A stretch of 6,981 nt of DNA from NCBI GenBank assembly GCA_012965455.1, contig DTSG01000545.1:1-6981 (forward strand). The letters run 5' to 3'. Below, one piece after another: positions 5,861 to 6,981 of this stretch. The DNA comes from Planctomycetaceae bacterium (lineage in GTDB: Bacteria > Planctomycetota > Planctomycetia > Pirellulales > Pirellulaceae). A program made the translations under genes and the position numbers. How positions within the stretch are numbered: position 1 is the first letter of the stretch; the number at the start of each line of letters is the position of its first letter. The notes below the pieces were generated by a model, which saw nothing but the letters and a program-made list of their open reading frames with translations, was not told where the DNA came from and did not search any database.

Positions 5861-6981
5861 ATGTTATTGAAGACGAGCAAGATGTTTAAAGTGTTGGCCC
5901 TTTGTTTGGTGGGAGTGTTTGTGATGGTACCAGTGGAATCAGTTTCGGGCGAAGACCCGTTAGTGTTTATTACTTCGTTTGCCAAAGGTGAAACGGGCGC
6001 GATTCATGCGATGCGGTTGGATGCCCAGCGGGGGGTGTTGACGGAAGTGAATACGACCACGGATGTAGAGAATCCGTTTTTTATTGCATTGTCTCCTAAT
6101 CGTAAGTATTTGTACTCGATTCATGCATCTCAGTTCGGTGGACCTGCGCATAGTGAAGTGGCGGCGTATTCGATTGAGGATAATGCCGGGAAATTGCGGT
6201 TGTTGAATCGTCAAACAACCTTGGGAACGACGGCGTGTTACATCGATGTTGCGGCGGAGGGCAGGTCGGTGGTGGTTGCGAATTATAGTTCCGGCAGTGT
6301 TGTTTCTTATCCGGTGCAGGGTGATGGTTCCTTGCGCGAGGCGGCGACGTTTGCGCAGCACGAGGGGATGAGTGTAAATGAAGCTCGTCAGCAGGAGCCC
6401 CATGCGCATTGTTTTGTGATTAGCCCCGACAATCGATATGTGTTCTCGGCCGATTTAGGAATTGACGAGATTATTGGCTACAAGTTGAAGTCGCGGACGT
6501 CGGAGCTGCAGCGGTTGGATGCTGCGGCTGAGACGGCGCCGGGAGCAGGACCTCGGCACTTGATTTTCCATCCCAATGGCAAGTATGTGTATGTGATTAA
6601 CGAGTTGTTAAATACGGTTTCGTTGTTTGATTATGATGCGGCGACGGGGAAGTTGTCCAAGCGTCAGACGATTGCGACGCTACCCAGCGATTTTGAGGGT
6701 GTGAGTCACACGGCAGATTTAAAGATAACTCCGGACGGCAAATATTTATACGGTACGAACCGGGGTCATGACAGCATTGCCTGTTACCGGTTGTCGGCGG
6801 ATGGTAGTTTGACGTTGTTGGCGATTGTGCCGAGTTTGGGCAAGGGGCCACAGAATTTAGCGATTGCTGGCGGCGGAAAGTTGTTGATATGTGCGAATAT
6901 GCCAGGCAATAACGTGGCCGTGTTCCGCATCGACGGTGCTTCCGGCAAGATCACATCAGTCGGCCCGCCGTTAGAGGTCAC
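5861..6981 (+). CDS. Exported lactonase-family beta-propeller, 6-phosphogluconolactonase-like (3'-partial)
   Basis: The reading frame is open from the ATG at 5861 to the window end, giving 373 complete codons. The family is usually about 340-390 residues, so only a short C-terminus should be missing. Residues 1-30 form a Sec signal peptide (hydrophobic 11-25, cleavage near VSG/ED). The mature part is a seven-bladed propeller of the PF10282 type (6-phosphogluconolactonase/carboxymuconate-cyclase fold). Blade repeats of the form SPNRKYLY (78-85), SPDNRYVF (188-195), HPNGKYVYVINE (237-248) and TPDGKYLYGTN (290-300) are visible. Family hallmarks are EPHAHC (179-184), DLGIDEI (198-204), GAGPRHL (228-234) and SHTADL (282-287). 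The family can open sugar lactones, but the export signal argues against the cytoplasmic pentose phosphate step. The true substrate is unknown. An alternative start at 5882 would shorten the signal by 7 residues. Confidence 0.88.
   Translation, partial: MLLKTSKMFKVLALCLVGVFVMVPVESVSGEDPLVFITSFAKGETGAIHAMRLDAQRGVLTEVNTTTDVENPFFIALSPNRKYLYSIHASQFGGPAHSEVAAYSIEDNAGKLRLLNRQTTLGTTACYIDVAAEGRSVVVANYSSGSVVSYPVQGDGSLREAATFAQHEGMSVNEARQQEPHAHCFVISPDNRYVFSADLGIDEIIGYKLKSRTSELQRLDAAAETAPGAGPRHLIFHPNGKYVYVINELLNTVSLFDYDAATGKLSKRQTIATLPSDFEGVSHTADLKITPDGKYLYGTNRGHDSIACYRLSADGSLTLLAIVPSLGKGPQNLAIAGGGKLLICANMPGNNVAVFRIDGASGKITSVGPPLEV

Noticed and set aside
5960..6409. A 149-codon minus-strand open frame, rich in Arg and Ile.
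   Set aside because: It lies wholly antisense to the lactonase-family gene, whose propeller motifs are clear. The Arg/Ile-rich composition is typical of an antisense shadow.
1..6981. CRISPR arrays, insertion sequences, tRNA or rRNA genes, integrase or attachment sites.
   Set aside because: No regularly spaced repeats, transposase-like protein, tRNA cloverleaf or rRNA motif was found on either strand by reading.

Overview
The window reads as a chromosomal stretch from a bacterium with a Gram-negative-type envelope, most probably a planctomycete (Pirellulales-like). The basis is the gene content: a periplasmic squalene-cyclase-like repeat protein carrying one CxxCH motif, an exported lactonase-type beta-propeller and exported metallophosphoesterases, with moderate GC and many TTG/GTG codons. 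This is inference from family distribution; there is no rRNA or marker gene to confirm it.

Layout. Positions 1-593 (+) hold the C-terminal part of a D-alanyl-D-alanine carboxypeptidase (peptidase S11), cut by the left edge. After 30 bp comes 624-1589 (+), a complete DapA/NanA-superfamily aldolase whose sequence resembles the 1-pyrroline-4-hydroxy-2-carboxylate deaminases of hydroxyproline catabolism. Its end faces 1617-2147 (-), a lipoprotein MsrB methionine sulfoxide reductase. A 123-bp AT-rich divergent spacer separates msrB from a pair of metallophosphoesterases on the + strand. The first, 2271-3146, has a Tat signal and resembles ADP-ribose/CDP-alcohol diphosphatases. The second, 3198-4532, has a Sec signal and a purple-acid-phosphatase-like layout but lacks the colour-giving tyrosine. 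A 90-bp convergent spacer containing an inverted repeat follows. Next is 4623-5717 (-), the exported squalene-cyclase-like/CxxCH protein. A 143-bp divergent spacer then leads to 5861-6981 (+), an exported lactonase-family (6-phosphogluconolactonase-like) seven-bladed propeller, cut by the right edge only near its C-terminus.

How the genes fit together. Five of the six proteins whose N-terminus is visible carry an export signal, so the region mostly serves the periplasm or cell surface: cell-wall trimming, repair of oxidised protein methionine, and hydrolysis of phosphate esters. The two phosphoesterases are probably co-transcribed and could act in sequence, with pyrophosphate cleavage followed by phosphate release. 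The aldolase-family enzyme is the only clearly cytoplasmic complete protein. No mobile element, CRISPR array, tRNA or rRNA was seen. I do not see a clearly new multi-gene system; the most unusual item is the CxxCH plus cyclase-repeat protein.
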